From positions 12,860,501 to 12,924,500 of the forward strand of contig NC_069662.1 in the NCBI RefSeq assembly GCF_027244095.1: a stretch of 64,000 nucleotides of DNA, written 5' to 3'. Below the pieces are notes generated by a model, which ran no database searches, was not told the origin of the DNA, and worked only from the letters and a program-made list of their open reading frames with translations. The DNA comes from Hemicordylus capensis. Lineage: Eukaryota > Chordata > Lepidosauria > Squamata > Cordylidae. Shown here one piece after another: positions 32,856 to 44,960 of the stretch (its first letter is position 1; every line of letters begins with the position of its first letter). The position numbers were made by a program, and so were the translations under genes.

Positions 32856-33815
32856 TCTCCATGTCGTGAAGCTCCTGGCTCAAGCCTACTCGTTACACCC
32901 ACATTCACCTCCTGCTTTGGGCCCTAGTCAAAAAGGCCAGGCAGATAGAGGGCTGCTTTAGAAAATGCAGAGCTGTTGTCAGATGGTTATCTCTGGTGCC
33001 AATAGTTCTGTATTACACAGGCATTAGCCAGCAGGAATCCCTGTCCATTCGTGGAGGAAGGTAGAATTATGTGTCACATTATCAGTTTTCAGAACATTCC
33101 CATGAAGCAGAGACTTGAAACCAGCTCTATTTGGACAAGGTTTACATGTTGCCTTTGAAATTCATTTTAATGTTGCTATTGTTTTTTCAAAAAATGGCCC
33201 CTTGGCTTAACTCATACTTGACTTGTGCAACAAGGGAACTTGTGCATAATGAAGTACTTTGACATTTTTTCTGCCCCAGGTCACAGCCGATTGACAATGA
33301 ATAAGAGGTGGTTCAGCAGGAGACAGTCTCAGTAGGACATGGCAGGCCAGTGCAACTACCCAGTGAGGGTGACTTTAGAAAGAGGGTCCGGAGTGACTGT
33401 GTGAGTAAGTCATTGTATTTGCATTTCTCTAATTCAGGTGAATGGGAAAATAAGGGTATGTGTGCAGGTATGTAATCTACCAGTTGGAGTGTTTCTGTTC
33501 GTGAGCTTTTTATATGATTGCAGAGGCCATGCAAGTAGAACAATAAAAAAGATGATATCTTGAGCCAAGAGTTCTCTAAGTTGAGCCTTACCAGAGCTAG
33601 GGTGGTCTCCTGGAGAAAGAGCTATTCTCAGAGGAGGATGAGATGCTTGTCTTGAGTTCCCTTCTCAGCCTTAAAGGTTGCTGAGTGCGTGGGGCATGTG
33701 GGAATAATACACTGTCCCTTTAAGAGTTGTTAGTTTCACTACCGATTGGAATTGTCTGATTCTGCCCTAACAGAGGCACATGGGAGTGTGTGCTAAACAC
33801 AAGCAGCTACAACTA
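32856..33815. other. Noncoding, no recognised element
   Basis: No gene, RNA or window-internal repeat is supported. One AATAAA at about 33,542 has no upstream exon I can identify. Confidence 0.35.
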
Positions 33816-33819
33816 CTAC

Positions 33820-34060
33820 TATGGATATTTATATACCGCTTTTCAACAAACGTTCCCAGAGTGGTTTACATAGCGAAATACAAATGAATAAATAAAATGG
33901 CTCCCTCTCCCCAAAGGGCCTGCAATTTAAAATAGAAACATAAGATAGACACCAGAAACAGCCACTGGAGGGATGGTGTGCTGGGGATGGATAGGGTCAG
34001 TTGCTCTCCCCCTGCTCAATAAAGAGAATTGCCTCTTTAAAAAGATGCCTCTTTGCTCAG
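33820..34060 (-). repeat. Inverted L2-like tail
   Basis: 'tttatataccgcttttcaac', GAGTGGTTTACATAG and CCAAAGGGCCTGCAATTTAA are the inverse of the recurrent tail. Confidence 0.6.
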
Positions 34061-35120
34061 TGATGGGGGGACTGAGCAGAGCAAGCAAGCAAGCAGAGCA
34101 GAGATCTTTCTCAACAGAGCTCTTCCATAGAACAATTGTGTTTGTTGAAAATGAGAAGACTCTCTCCTTTCTAAAGACCATTGCTGGGGACGCTCATGAT
34201 CTCTTGAGCAACCTTTCTGACAGGGCTTCTGTGAGGTAGTGCTGGATAAATCCTTTGGAGGGCTTGGAGTACTTAATACATCTTAATAGAGAGAACTTAA
34301 TATGTGTCATATTATTCACATGCCCCGCACATAAGAGTATGGGTGTGTGTATTTGTAAATATAGCTATCTATATAAAGTGAATATTTGTATCACACTTTT
34401 CAATAACAAAAAAATCTCAAAGTAGTTTATAAAGATCAAAATAAATAAGACACAAGTATTACACTCACAAACACACATATATCCAATGGAAGAGTTTTTT
34501 CCGCATTTTCCCGAAAAGCAATGCATTTTAACAGGGTTAATTGGAATTTTTTGGTAGTCTGGACGAGGTCTGGAATCTGCCTGTGAAAATGTCATGTTTC
34601 TCTCTTCTGTGGTTTTGACTGAGAATTTCATGTCAGTCATCAGTGAGGGTTTGCAGTTCAGAAGCATTTAACAGCTTAGCTTTCTGAGACTCCAGCCTTT
34701 TTCTATTTCTATAAGGTGTTATTCCCCCTGATTGCCAATGGCAGAGTTTTTCCACTTTTCATGGGAAAATAATGAATTTTCTGGAGTTTCTATCTTTTGT
34801 TATTTGGTCTGGGATTGGGAGTGTCAGTCAGTCAGCAGCTTTGTATTCTAGATATGAGATATATATATGTTTGTGAGTGTGATACTTGGTAAGTGGTAAA
34901 TAAATATTATTTAACAGGCAGTTTGGTCAAGTCTACCACCACTCCAATAATCCAAATTAGCAACCATTTCCCTCCATAAAACATTTTTACTCTTACATTA
35001 CCAAAGAGAAAGTATTTTGATTGATTGTATACTGTATTCTGTACATTAGTGTAATATTGATTAAATATTGTGTAGATACACTACAACAGTACTGAAATGT
35101 GTATTTCACTTCAGTTTTCA
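34060..35120. other. Noncoding, no recognised gene
   Basis: Two loosely similar stretches (34,485-34,660 and 34,735-34,860; 'gagttttt(t)cc', 'tcatgtcagtca' / 'gtcagtcagtca') suggest an old local duplication. Nothing else is supported. Confidence 0.35.
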
Positions 35121-35124
35121 AAAG

Positions 35125-35975
35125 ACATTGAGGCTCTTCTCACGTGCAGCATGAGAACCACTGGGATTGGGGTTGATCTGGGCGGGCCAGCTCTGCCCGG
35201 CCTGGCTTTTTAGCTAAGCTGCTAGGCGAGGTGTCGGTCGCTAGTGCTTTCTAAACCCAGGCTACTTGCTCAGGTGAGAGCTAGGCTGCTTCCAGCCTGG
35301 CCGCATACAGAGATGGAGGCCTAGAGTCTTATAGATGTCACATAGTGCATTGTGGGATTCACAGCAGCCAGGACAAGGAGTCCTGGCATTCGTGGAGACC
35401 CGTGAACGTGTCTCCGGGGAGGCGGCGGGAGGAAGCTTTAAGAGTAAAATCATTTGAGACACTCCTCCTCCACAGCGGCGACACCTGAACGCTATTCAGA
35501 GCCTCAACACGCCACCCAGCAGCCCCTCCGGCAGGGAAGCATCTCCGCCCCTCACCTGGCTTCCACAGAGCCAAGCCCCCACCAGCAGCTAAGTGAGTGG
35601 CGGAGGCACTTCCCCGCCGTAAGGGCTGCTAGGTGGCAAGTTGCGGCTCCGAATAGCATTCAGGTGCCGCCGCCACCACAGAGGAGGAGTCTCTCGAATG
35701 ACTTTACTCTTAAAGCTGCCTCCTGCCACCCTCCTGGAGGAGTGTTCACCAGCCGCCACTGCCCAGCCTCAGATCGATCTGCCCTGCTCCATGCTGCTCC
35801 GAGCGGGGCTGAGAGTTTGGGAGCGCATTCCGCCGAGTGCTGAGCCATCACTGGGAGTGCATTTGGTTGACATCTGCTCCCACCGAGCACCAAACGATTT
35901 GAGAAGTCCCCAAATGATTTGGGAAGGCCAGATTTGGGAAGCCTCCCCCTCCCCCACCCGCCTGCCCCATAGGTC
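35125..35975. mobile_element. GC-rich foldback DNA element
   Basis: 'aggctcttctcacgtgcag' opens the block. Internally, GGAAGCTTTAAGAGTAAAAT...GAGACACTCCTCCTCCAC (35,430) is mirrored by GAGGAGGAGTCTC...GACTTTACTCTTAAAGCTGC (35,680), giving arms of well over 100 bp. The several CpG-rich open frames across it have no family signature. Confidence 0.5.
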
Positions 35976-36354
35976 ATGTGAATGGCCCCACTGCCTATTT
36001 TGTTTTTAGGAGACTGTAATGTGTCCTGTGTTGAGCACACACCAGAGAACTGATTCAAGCATAACATAAAAGATTGCATGATGGGACCCTAGAAAAACGG
36101 AGTGGCCATATGGAAAAATGAGATGGTGGCAGACTGGGGAGCTACTAAGAGGGGCCAGACATGATCCATGGGCTGCAAAGCACCAGGAAGTGCTCCTGTG
36201 CAAGTCCCATCAAAATGAGCAGGAAGTGCGCGGGAGCTTTGATGCACTTCCTTTCACTTTCAGAGAATATCACATCCAAACTCTGCATAAGTTCCCAAAG
36301 CTGAGGCTGAGATTCTCTGTGTGCAGAAGCTGCTTTGAATACACCTGAGCTGCA

Positions 36355-36455
36355 CATCTTCAGCCCTCCAGCTGCTGTTGTTCCCAGCCACAGTTGCCAG
36401 TAGTCAGGGTTAATGGGAGTTGTAGTCCAACAGCAGCTGGAGTGGCAATGTGTAT
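36355..36455. repeat. Foldback repeat
   Basis: CCCTCCAGCTGCTGTTGTTCC / AACAGCAGCTGGAGTGGC around TAATGGGAGTTGTAG. Confidence 0.55.
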
Positions 36456-37280
36456 CCCTGAAATACATGCTCCCCATGAAGTTCCCCGTAGCCACAGCCA
36501 TGGGTCCCCCACAGAACACACGTCCCTCAGCTTCTTAAAAGCTAGAGGGTGTTCTATCAAGATGCCCAGTCCATAGTATGTTCCCCTGAGCTCTGACACA
36601 TCAATAACCGCCCACTGCAAGTCACTACCCATCCACAAGAAGCAGAGGCACTTCCCCCTGTTCCGCTTGTGACAGCTGACCCATGAGATCCAGGGCGCAC
36701 AAGTGTGGGCAGGCAGCCTGTGGCCATGAGGAGGTTGAGTAGTGGCAGTGGGCCCACCTCTATTCCACAAGGCTCCACCCCCTGATTTCCCAGGCACCAC
36801 ACCTGAGCTCCTGAGCTCTACCCCCTGAATCTCTAGTTCTGCACCTCTGGAGATCTGGTAAATTTTGTTTCTGGAAGGAAAGCACAAGCAGATGGAGGGT
36901 TCCACTCCCCTCACTTGCCCACCCACGCTGCACTTTAAATCGACTCCCCACCTCACTAGTTTATAGGGACCTGGTGGCAGACCCAGCTCTGCCCAAGGGG
37001 CTGCTGCTGCCACATCTCATTAGGGAGAATTCTGCACATGCCACCATTAGCTCCTGGGAGGAAGGATACATAGATGAGTGCTACAAATATGCTTCAAGAA
37101 ATCCCAACTTTGTGAATGGATTATGAAAATCTCCTCCCCACACACACACAAAAATATAAATATACCTTGACCAATTTCTCTTTCCAACAGCCAGGTGTTC
37201 ATAGTGGCCTTGGTAACCTGTCTGCCTTTCTCATGCAGTCAGTCTCTTGCTCCTCTTGTTGGCTTAGGTGAAGCAGCTAG

Positions 37281-40200
37281 ATGGCACCTCTGACCTGTGT
37301 AAACTTTTGGCTGCTTGGCTTCTTCATCTCAACTCTCCTCCAGAAAGGTGAGTCCCTTGAGGGTTTTGTAGAATGTGGCTAGCCTGATCTGTCCTGGAGA
37401 TTAGATTAGATTAGATTAGATTAGATTAGATTAGATTAGATTAGATTAGATTATAGGCTTGTTCGGATGATTATTATTAAGGTAGGAAGAACATAAGGAG
37501 GCTATTCACACGGAACGGGGTCTCATGATCAGTGAGACCTGGATTGGGGCAGTGAGCGAGCCCTGGGCATCCAGATCAGCTGCCCACATGATTGCCAGTT
37601 CCGTGACGGAGCCAGCAGGAGCTGGGGGGAGCAGGGGCCAATTGGTCCCCGCAAGCTCCAGTGTGCGCAGGGCATGCTGGCAAGACCCCCGGAGCTGGGA
37701 GGTGGCTTTTCATCTCCCCTCTGGGGGTCTCCTCATGAGTAGCTGTGGCACGGAGCCTCACCGCAGCTACTCACAATTATTAAAACCAGGTTTGCAGAGC
37801 GCTCGCTCAGCAAACCTGGTTTAAGGGCAGGGATACTTAGGTAGGTTACCCGCCTAGGAACCACCAGGCTTGCAGCTGAGCCTGGTGGTTCACACAATGG
37901 GGCAAAATCGGGCTAGCCTCCGCTAGCCCGATTTTGCCCCATCGTGTGAATATCCTCACTGTCTGCAAAAATTGGGCTAAGGGAGCCTAGCCCAAGTTTT
38001 GCATACCGTGTGAACCACCAAGCTCGGCTGCAAGCCCGGTGGTTTCTGAGCGGGTAACCCGCTCAAGTAACCCTCCCCTTAAACCGGGTTTGCAGAGCGA
38101 GAGATTTGCAAACCCAGCTTTTCTGCTTTTGAGTTGCTGTGGTGCGGCTCTGCGGCATGGCTACTCACAAGGAGACCCCCAGCTGGGAGGCTGAAAAGCA
38201 GCCTCCTGGCTCGGGGTCTCTCCAGCATGCCCTGCGTGCTCGTGCAGGCTATGCTGGAACTACTGGGGGCCGCACAGCCCCCAAACTCCCCAGCCCCCAC
38301 CGGCTCTGTGACAGAGCCGGCTGTTGTGTAGGTGACCACAGCGGCCACCCAGGAAGGACTTCCTGCTCGTCTGCAGGGAGAGCACGCTCTCTTCGCAAAC
38401 CCCCTAGAGGCTCTTCTCACGGATCGTGAGGAGAACCTCAAGAACAGCCCTGCTGGATCATACTCAAGGCCCATCTAATCCAGCATCCTGTTTCCCACAG
38501 TGGCCCACTAGATGCTGCTGGAAGCCTACAGGCAAGAGTTGAGGGCATGCCCTCTCTGCAGCTGATAGCTTCTTCCCTTGTTTGGGAGCTGCACATGTCC
38601 CTACTTTCTGGTTTACTGTGGGTTTAAAACAAGTTTGGAGGCAGGAAGCTGGATTATATGCTAAACCCTAGGTGGGTAGGTTGAGCAGGCCCTACTCAGA
38701 TTCCATTGCTATCTTTGGAATGAGGTAGGAAGGAAAACTACCCTACTCAGGTGGGGCTTAGCACACAAGTAAGCTCCCTACCTCCATACATGTTATAAAC
38801 TCACAGACAATCCAAAACCGGGAGTGCTCCTGAACCAGGGTAGGAGGCTTCTCCTACCCTAATAATAATTGGGAGAACAGCCCTACTGATAAATATATAT
38901 GATAATTCAGATGTAAATAAAATAAAATAAAACACTTCTCTCTGCTAAGTATTATTCTGCATTTCTGTGATATCATATTCAGAGTGGCCCCCAATGTTAT
39001 AGGCCCCCATTCCAATTTAATAGAAAATTGCGCAAAAATTATAGCATAGAGTTGGTCAGATATCTGAAGTGGTGATGGCTTCTTGATGAATAATGCCTGA
39101 ATAGTGATGTGAATAATGTGCTCATTTGCCACAGCCAAATGGTGAATTTACAGTTCATCCATTTCTAATGAAGTCCACCTTTTAAAAAATCCAGGACATC
39201 CTGAAATGCAATCTCGCTCTTTTTCTTTGGTTAAGGTTTCATAGAAGGGCCACTATGACTTTTAAAACAATGAACTATGGGCAGAAATTCAACAGGGAGA
39301 GAATTGCTATCCTTAGAATATGCAGCTGGATGCCTGAGGAAACCATACCTGTTGGATTTCTGCCTAACCACTGCCGAGAGGAGAGCAGGGATGGCCAACC
39401 TGAGGCTGTCCAGCTGTCATTGGACTACAACTCCCAGTTGTGCTACAACTGCAGCTGGGGGTGATGGAGGTTTTAGTTCAACAACTGCAGGAGACTGTAC
39501 TAATGAATTTAAGTCTTAGACCATTGTCTATTACATTGCTCTTTGATGGCATAATCTCTCTCAATCTTTTCTTCATGTCAACAAGTTGTTCAAGCTGATG
39601 CTTGCCCAAGGCAGTGGCTGAAATACCAGGGCAACTGCTATGGCTTTTTCCAAAAGAAGTTGAGCTGGCATGAAGCTGAGGTAAGATTCATTGTTCAATA
39701 GGTGGTAGATAATGCAGAATGGACCCAAGAAGGCCTTGCTGTGTTTTTGCTCCTTTCCCAGATTGACTGTCAGAGTTATGGTCGTAACACCAGCCTGGCC
39801 TCCATCCTCAGCTGGCAAGAAGCTCTTATAGTGTCTGAGCATATCTCTGCTTACATGACAGAAGCAGGAGTTGATGTCTGGATTGGTCTCCATGATATTA
39901 ACCATGTAAGTAGGAGTGTCCCCTGACCACAGGTTGGGTGTGATGGAGATTTTGGTTGGATCCACTCAGGATCTTCTTACCTCCTCTTTCACTGCAGAAT
40001 GGGAATTGGAAGTGGTCTGATGGGTCTGCATATAACTACAGAAAGTGGTTACGAGGGGAACCCAACAATCTATGGAAATCCGAGTCCTGTGTGGCTCTGA
40101 GGGCATTGGCAGGTGAGCAAGTGGCAATCTCCCACTCATAGGAAGTGCATGTGAAAAAACTGACTCCAAACAAATTCAGTCTGCAATATCCACCATACCT

Positions 40201-40963
40201 GCTGTTTGTGAAGTGCCAGAGTTCAAGGCCAAGGGCCTGATCCTCTGTGGTTTCTGACCTGTGGAATTAATATCCTGAGCAGATCAGGAAGCAAGACATC
40301 ATGATATGGACACTTTTCAGAGTATTTACAAAACAGGTTCAACATACCCAAGCCATTAAAAAGTAAACTGGTGGTCAGTTCAACATTTTAAAAAGATAGA
40401 CTAAAGAGGATTGTCAGGCCCTCAGAGGCTGTGGAGGCCCTGGACATCAGCCCCGAAGTCCAGGGGTAAGAGCACCTCTGTCTACAACACTGGTAGCAGC
40501 TTCTCCAAGTATGCAGGTAGGAGTCTCTCTCAGCCCAATCTTGGAGTTGCCAGAGAGGGAACTTGGGACCTTGTGCATACAAGCATGCAGGTGCTCTTCC
40601 CAAAGTGTGCACAACTCCCCAAGGAGAATATCTTTGAGTACTCACACATGTGGTCTCACATTAAAATGCAAACCAGGATGGAGCCTGCTTAGCAAAGGGC
40701 GCAATTCATGCATGTTACCACAAAACCAGCTCTCTATGATGGCTGGATGATCATGAGTGCCCTGAGAAGTTGAATTATATGCAGGTGCTGGTAAAAACAA
40801 CAAGAAAAGCCACATCAGAAACTGTGCCATGTGTTGAAGCTTTATGAGATAACTAAAGTGTAAAAGTGAAGCATGGCTTCTCTTTTCTTTTACAGCATAT
40901 AGGAGATGGATTGATGCTGTTTGTAAGAAAGCAAAAGCCTACATCTGCAAACATGAGCTCTAG
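37281..40963 (+). CDS. C-type lectin C, secreted, EPN type
   Basis: Five coding exons with GT/AG borders: 37,281-37,347, 39,586-39,680, 39,762-39,905, 39,998-40,112 and 40,896-40,963. The phases equal those of lectin B. The protein has 162 residues: signal peptide at about 1-22 (MAPLTCVNFWLLGFF...) on its own exon, then a CTLD with cysteines 29, 40, 57, 133, 150 and 158, WIGL at 94-97, EPN at 123-125, Glu131, and WID at 145-147 in place of WND. EPN marks mannose-type CTLDs, but the WND asparagine is normally a direct calcium and sugar ligand. Calcium-dependent sugar binding is therefore uncertain (family knowledge plus inference). The ATG is preceded by CTCCTCTTGTTGGCTTAG|GTGAAGCAGCTAG, a likely acceptor, which implies an upstream noncoding exon I could not place. 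Intron 1 is crowded with DNA elements; introns 2 and 3 are under 100 bases. Confidence 0.9.
37399..37453 (+). repeat. (ATTAG)n pentanucleotide repeat
   Basis: About 11 near-perfect units of ATTAG in intron 1 of lectin C. Confidence 0.95.
37498..37957 (+). mobile_element. GAGGC-ended DNA element, full length
   Basis: Inverted ends GAGGCTATTCACACG / CGTGTGAATATCCTC (one difference). Internal landmarks in order: GTCTCATGATCAGTGAGACC, GACGGAGCCAGC, GCAGAGCGCTCGCTCAGC, the palindromic CGGGCTAGCCTCCGCTAGCCCG. No ORF of note and no clear target duplication. It is the best-preserved copy of the family with 52,062-52,483. Confidence 0.75.
37963..38402 (-). mobile_element. Second copy, inverted next to the first
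   Basis: The same landmarks in reverse order (GGGCTAAGGGAGCCTAGCCC, GTGTGAACCACCAAGC, GTTTGCAGAGCGAGAG, GGCTCTGTGACAGAGCC), immediately following the forward copy, so the two form a tail-to-tail pair. Confidence 0.65.
38440..38560 (-). repeat. CR1 3' end fragment
   Basis: 'agaacagccctgctggatca' through 'ttgagggcatgccctctctg', as at 11,655. Confidence 0.6.
38600..38875. mobile_element. Foldback DNA element fragment
   Basis: 'caatccaaaaccgggagtgc' and GTAGGAGGCTTCTCCTACCC match the family at 30.66-30.98 kb. The left half is more diverged. Confidence 0.45.
39388..39500. repeat. Foldback repeat
   Basis: 'agggatggccaacctgaggc...tggactacaactcccag' is partly mirrored by 'ttttagttcaacaactgcag'. 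It lies about 85 bases before exon 2 of lectin C. Confidence 0.45.
40480..40745 (-). mobile_element. 5S-derived SINE, inverted
   Basis: The tail is GGTAGCAGCTTCTCCAAG and CTCAGCCCAATCTTGGAG. The head is CCTGCTTAGCAAAGGGCGCA (inverse of the 5S-like AGCTAAGCAGGG) and CATGTTACCACAAAACCAGC. It lies in intron 4 of lectin C. Confidence 0.65.
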
Positions 40964-41093
40964 ACTGAAGACCATCATCCCATTCCTGCATATGAAGCTT
41001 ATCACCTGTTGGAAGTGAGGTCCAGCAACATGACCACACCCAACTAAGGCCTTCTGCTGAGAAGATCCTCCTTTGAAATATCTCTCCTGTCAA

Positions 41094-41300
41094 GGCAGTT
41101 CACATGATCATAAATAGGGTAGGTGGGGCCTCCTACCCTAATCTGGGAGCCACGTGTGCTTCCATTTGTTGATCATGTGTCAGTTAAAAACATGGTCCAA
41201 GGTGCTGTCCATGATTTTAACTGTCTTTGTTTCATTGTAAACTGCCTTGACCCAATTTTGGAAGGGCGGTATAAAAATTGAATTAATAAATAAATAATAA
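41094..41300 (+). repeat. Foldback fragment and L2-like tail
   Basis: 'ttcacatgatcataaatagg...tcctaccctaatctgggag' belongs to the 30.7-kb foldback family. It is followed by GTAAACTGCCTTGACCC and GAAGGGCGGTATAAAAATTG, the L2-like tail ending in (AATA)n. Confidence 0.5.
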
Positions 41301-41639
41301 ATAAATAATAAACTGACTAATCCATTGTTGTTTTTTAAAATATCTGTTGCTTTTTCATGTTTTTATGGTCTTAATTGATTTTAACATTTTAATGTGATTT
41401 TATGGAATTTTATTCTATTAACCTATTAACACCTTAAACTATATTTTATGAAAGGTGGTATATAAATTGAACCATACGTACATACATACGTACATACATA
41501 CATTTTTCACATGCTGTCTCCATCACTCTAGGATGCTTCCAGATAGAACTATCACCATATTCTGGCCAATCATTTGACCATTAAAGGGATAACAGTTGAG
41601 TGTTAACAGGAGTGTAGCATTTTTATATATTATTAATTC

Positions 41640-43000
41640 ACTTGGCCGGCCATGCATAGCAAGGCATTTTGCGGTGGAACACTCGTGACATGCTGTGAGA
41701 GTTCCTGGCATTGGGCGAGATTTCCCAGAAAAGAAAATGGTGGCGGGCGGTGGTGGCGGGTTGCTGAACGGCCTGAGGACGCAGCCTCAGTAGGCTGTCG
41801 GGAGGCAGGAGGCAGCGGTGGGACAGCCTGACTTTACCAGGCCAAACTAGCAAGATTGAAGCATCTAGCAAGAGGCTATTGAGTTGCAGGCTGTTGCACT
41901 CTGGACTCCCTTCCTCTGAAAGACTTTTTGGGCAAACAGACAAGGTTCTGTCCACCAAGGCTTACATCATGGAATTTAATGGTGGGGAGAGGACAAAGAA
42001 TGAGGTGAGATTGAAAAATCATGAGGAACAGATAGGACCATCAATTTTGTTGTGGCTAGGGGAAGAAAACCTGAGGGGATAAGGAAGATTTAGCTAGAGT
42101 CTCACAGAAGTGGCAGAGTTGTGGAAGGGATAGTGAAGAGTTTAGAATAGGGCTACACAATTTGGGCCTTTCAGCTAGTTTTGGATACAACTGCCATAAT
42201 CCCCAGTCACAGTGGCCAGTAGTTAGGGATTCTGGGAGTTGTAGGTCAACATCTGCAGGAGGGTCGAAGTTGTGCATCCTTGGTCTAGATGCATCCCACT
42301 GGGTGAGATGTGTGTCCAGTGCAATGAGGAAGATGAACTAGGTCATTCATGATTTTTATCTCCCTACCCCAAAATGATTACATAGGGCATGTACTTGCTG
42401 TCTTCATGATGCCAGCCAAATGAAAAGTCAAAGATTAATGCAGTGCATGCACTCCCAATGTCCAATCATAAGAACGCAGAAAATTACAGTGATGCCGGGT
42501 AGGCGCCCCATCAACCCAACATTAAACAAAAATCACTAATCTAGGCTTTGATCGACAGTGGCCAAACTCTGTTTAATGTTGGGATGGTGCAAGGCCAGCC
42601 AAACATTCCCAAAACCTCCCTGGTTCTTACTACTGGAAGTCAGGAGCACATACACTGTGTTCATTTCTGATTTCCCATTTAGCTGGCATCTTGGGGATCA
42701 TAAGAACCTGCTATTGTTACAGGGCCTTTCTTCAAGGCCACATTTAGGTGCCATGATGCCCTTTCTGCAACATTGATGGCTGGTGATTGCAGTAAAGTGT
42801 ATTTAACAGAACAGTGGCAATTGAAATGTTCAAAGCTTGAGGAGCAGCTTCTACCACCATGGGTGTCTGGGAAGAAGAATGTCCTTGTTGTGAGAATTAG
42901 CCACAAGATGGCTGTTGAGATCAGAAGCTCTAATTATTCTGTGTATGTATTCTTTAGTCTGTTAAATAAACACTGTTAACCTTCTCAGCAGAGTACGTTT
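41640..43000. other. Noncoding, partly CpG-rich
   Basis: 41,640-41,830 is CpG-rich (GGCCGGCC, GGTGGCGGGCGGTGG). 42,170-42,260 is a foldback (CTACACAATTTGGGCC...). 'ttaaataaacactgttaac' at 42,961 carries an AATAAA. No splice-bounded coding exon was found. Confidence 0.35.
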
Positions 43001-43249
43001 TGTTCAGTACTGAAGGTTACAGAAGTTGGAAGTTCAGTTACAATAGTGATATACAATACAGGCAAACCTTATTAATCACAGACCTGGCATTTGTGGTTTG
43101 GCATATCTGCAGTTGGGTAGTTGCCAGCAAACTTTGTTATGCCTGATTAAATTAGACAATTAAAAGGTTAAGCCTTGCATATCCATGGGTCGTGGGAGGG
43201 CAAAAATGACCTCTGAGATAGTTTCTACCTGCCATTGAGGTCACGAGTC

Positions 43250-43440
43250 ATTAAGTGAGCCGGATCTCACCATCAGTGAGACCCGGTTTCAGGAGCTGCA
43301 CAGGGAGAGCAGGCTCAGCCGGATCGGCTGCCCACACAATTGCTGGCTCCATGATGGAGCTGGTGGGGGCTGGGGAGCTTGGGGGTTGCACGGCCCCCAG
43401 AAGCTCCAATATGCCTTGCGCAAGCTGAACATCTGCGCGT
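43250..43440 (+). mobile_element. GAGGC-ended DNA element, interior
   Basis: GATCTCACCATCAGTGAGAC, GCTGCCCACACAATTGCTGG and CTCCATGATGGAGC match 37,525-37,690. Both termini are missing. Confidence 0.55.
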
Positions 43441-43448
43441 TATAAAAA

Positions 43449-43456
43449 AATGCAAA

Positions 43457-43507
<51 letters not shown>

Positions 43508-43510
43508 ATG
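43449..43510 (+). repeat. (AAAT)n microsatellite
   Basis: About 15 uninterrupted AAAT units. Confidence 0.95.
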
Positions 43511-43589
43511 TCTGCTTGGCAGAACTACATACATGGCTCAGTAATCTGGAACAGGCCAATAAATAGACGCTGACTATTTTAAATACACT

Positions 43590-43774
43590 CAGACTATTTT
43601 TTTAAAAACATCTGAAGACCCATCTTGTCACCTGTGCTTTTTCAGCTTTTTAAATTTGTAGGTTTTAGTTTTATTCCGTTTTTGAATTGTTAAACTGTTT
43701 TAACCTTTTATATTTGTTTTAATTGTTTTTATGTCATTGTTAACCGCCCAGAGACGAAGGTTTGGGCGGTATAT

Positions 43775-43815
<41 letters not shown>
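43590..43815 (+). repeat. L2-like tail ending in (GATA)n
   Basis: 'ttgttaaccgcccagagacg', GGTTTGGGCGGTATATAAGA, then about 11 GATA units (43,772-43,815). The same tail without the repeat lies at 54.9 kb. Confidence 0.7.
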
Positions 43816-43816
<1 letters not shown>

Positions 43817-44131
43817 TTGGATGAGAACATATAGAAGACATAGAAGAAGAGTGTTTTTGAAGACTTTGAAGTGTGATGGTGGAATATAGGATGAGAACAT
43901 ATGGAAGGCATCATAGGAAGCCAAGAAAAAACAAGAGAAGAGGTGTGATATCTTGCCACTTGAGGCAAGACAAGCTGTGACTTGAATCACAGAATTGGCC
44001 CTGCCTTGCTTGCTTTATTCTCTGCAAATGAGATGTGTATGGATCCCATGTCATTTGGGGACAGAGTCAGTGGGGAGGGGGCTTTAACCCTATTCCTGCT
44101 GTTATCCTGAATCTGGACAAAGACTGACAGG

Positions 44132-44693
44132 TAGGGGTGTGCAATTCGAATTTTCAGTGTTTCGATTCGGATCTGAACCGAAACACCCCTGTTCTGTTTT
44201 GTGTCCGAATATTGCCCATCCAAGCCATCCAAATCACTCCTGATTCGATTTGGATCCAAATCACTCCTGATTCGATTTGGATCCAAATTTATCTGAATCC
44301 AAATCCAAATCCAAATTGATTCGGATTTTAAAAAATGGGTCCCAGGGGCAAAATAGTGAGGTGGAGTTGTAGTGCCCAATGGATGGAGGCTACCACCCAA
44401 ATTTTTTTCAAAGGATTTGGGCAGAGGGCTGATTTTTGGTTAATTGTTGAAGTTTACGCATCTTTAAGGTTTTTCCTCATAATAAGTTATAATGGAGCTT
44501 TCAGCAGCCCCATAAGTGCACTTGGGGGGTGCTGGGGTGGCCCAAAGCAAGTGGTGGTGTAGTGCACATAGGGTGCCAACCACCCCCATGGGTTTCTAAC
44601 CCATGGGGTACAGGGTTCTGTTGTTTCTGAGGTATTCTGAGTGTGGATTCTATGATAGCAAATGAGATTTTCAATTAGACACCATGAATCCAC
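44132..44693 (+). mobile_element. hAT-like half-copy
   Basis: TAGGGGTGTGCAATTCG terminus, 'cgaaacacccctgttctgtt', 'agtgcccaatgg', then the half-hairpin from 'acccatggggtacagggttc' to 'tgaatccactc'. It corresponds to 483-1,165 of the full element; the other end is absent. Confidence 0.65.
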
Positions 44694-44734
44694 TCTAATT
44701 TAGAGACTCCGTATGTCCGTGTAGAGACTCCGTA

Positions 44735-44960
44735 TGTCTTTTTGTTAGTACGTTTTCATTAGGTTTATTCAGTATTGTTGTATGCATTTCAAGCCAAAAA
44801 TGCTCTTCCTCAGAGGCAATAGTTGGGCAAATGAAACTGATCACAATGACATTGTGAACAATTTTATTTACCCAAGAATTGTCTCTGAGGAAGGGTGTTT
44901 TTGGCTTGAAACACATTAGGCAATACTGAACAAACTGAATGAAAGTGTATTGACAAAAAA
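44735..44960. repeat. Inverted-repeat DNA element
   Basis: TTTTCATTAGGTTTATTCAG...GCATTTCAAGCCAAAAATGC is mirrored by GTGTTTTTGGCTTGAAACAC...CTGAACAAACTGAATGAAAG. Arms are about 75 bp, with a short centre. Confidence 0.65.

Noticed and set aside
35454-36079. Several overlapping frames over 100 codons
   Set aside because: They lie in a CpG-rich foldback DNA element, overlap on both strands and show no family signature or splice context.
36360-37013. 217-codon open frame on the - strand
   Set aside because: It starts in a foldback repeat region and has low-complexity Pro/Gly/Trp composition. No recognisable domain.
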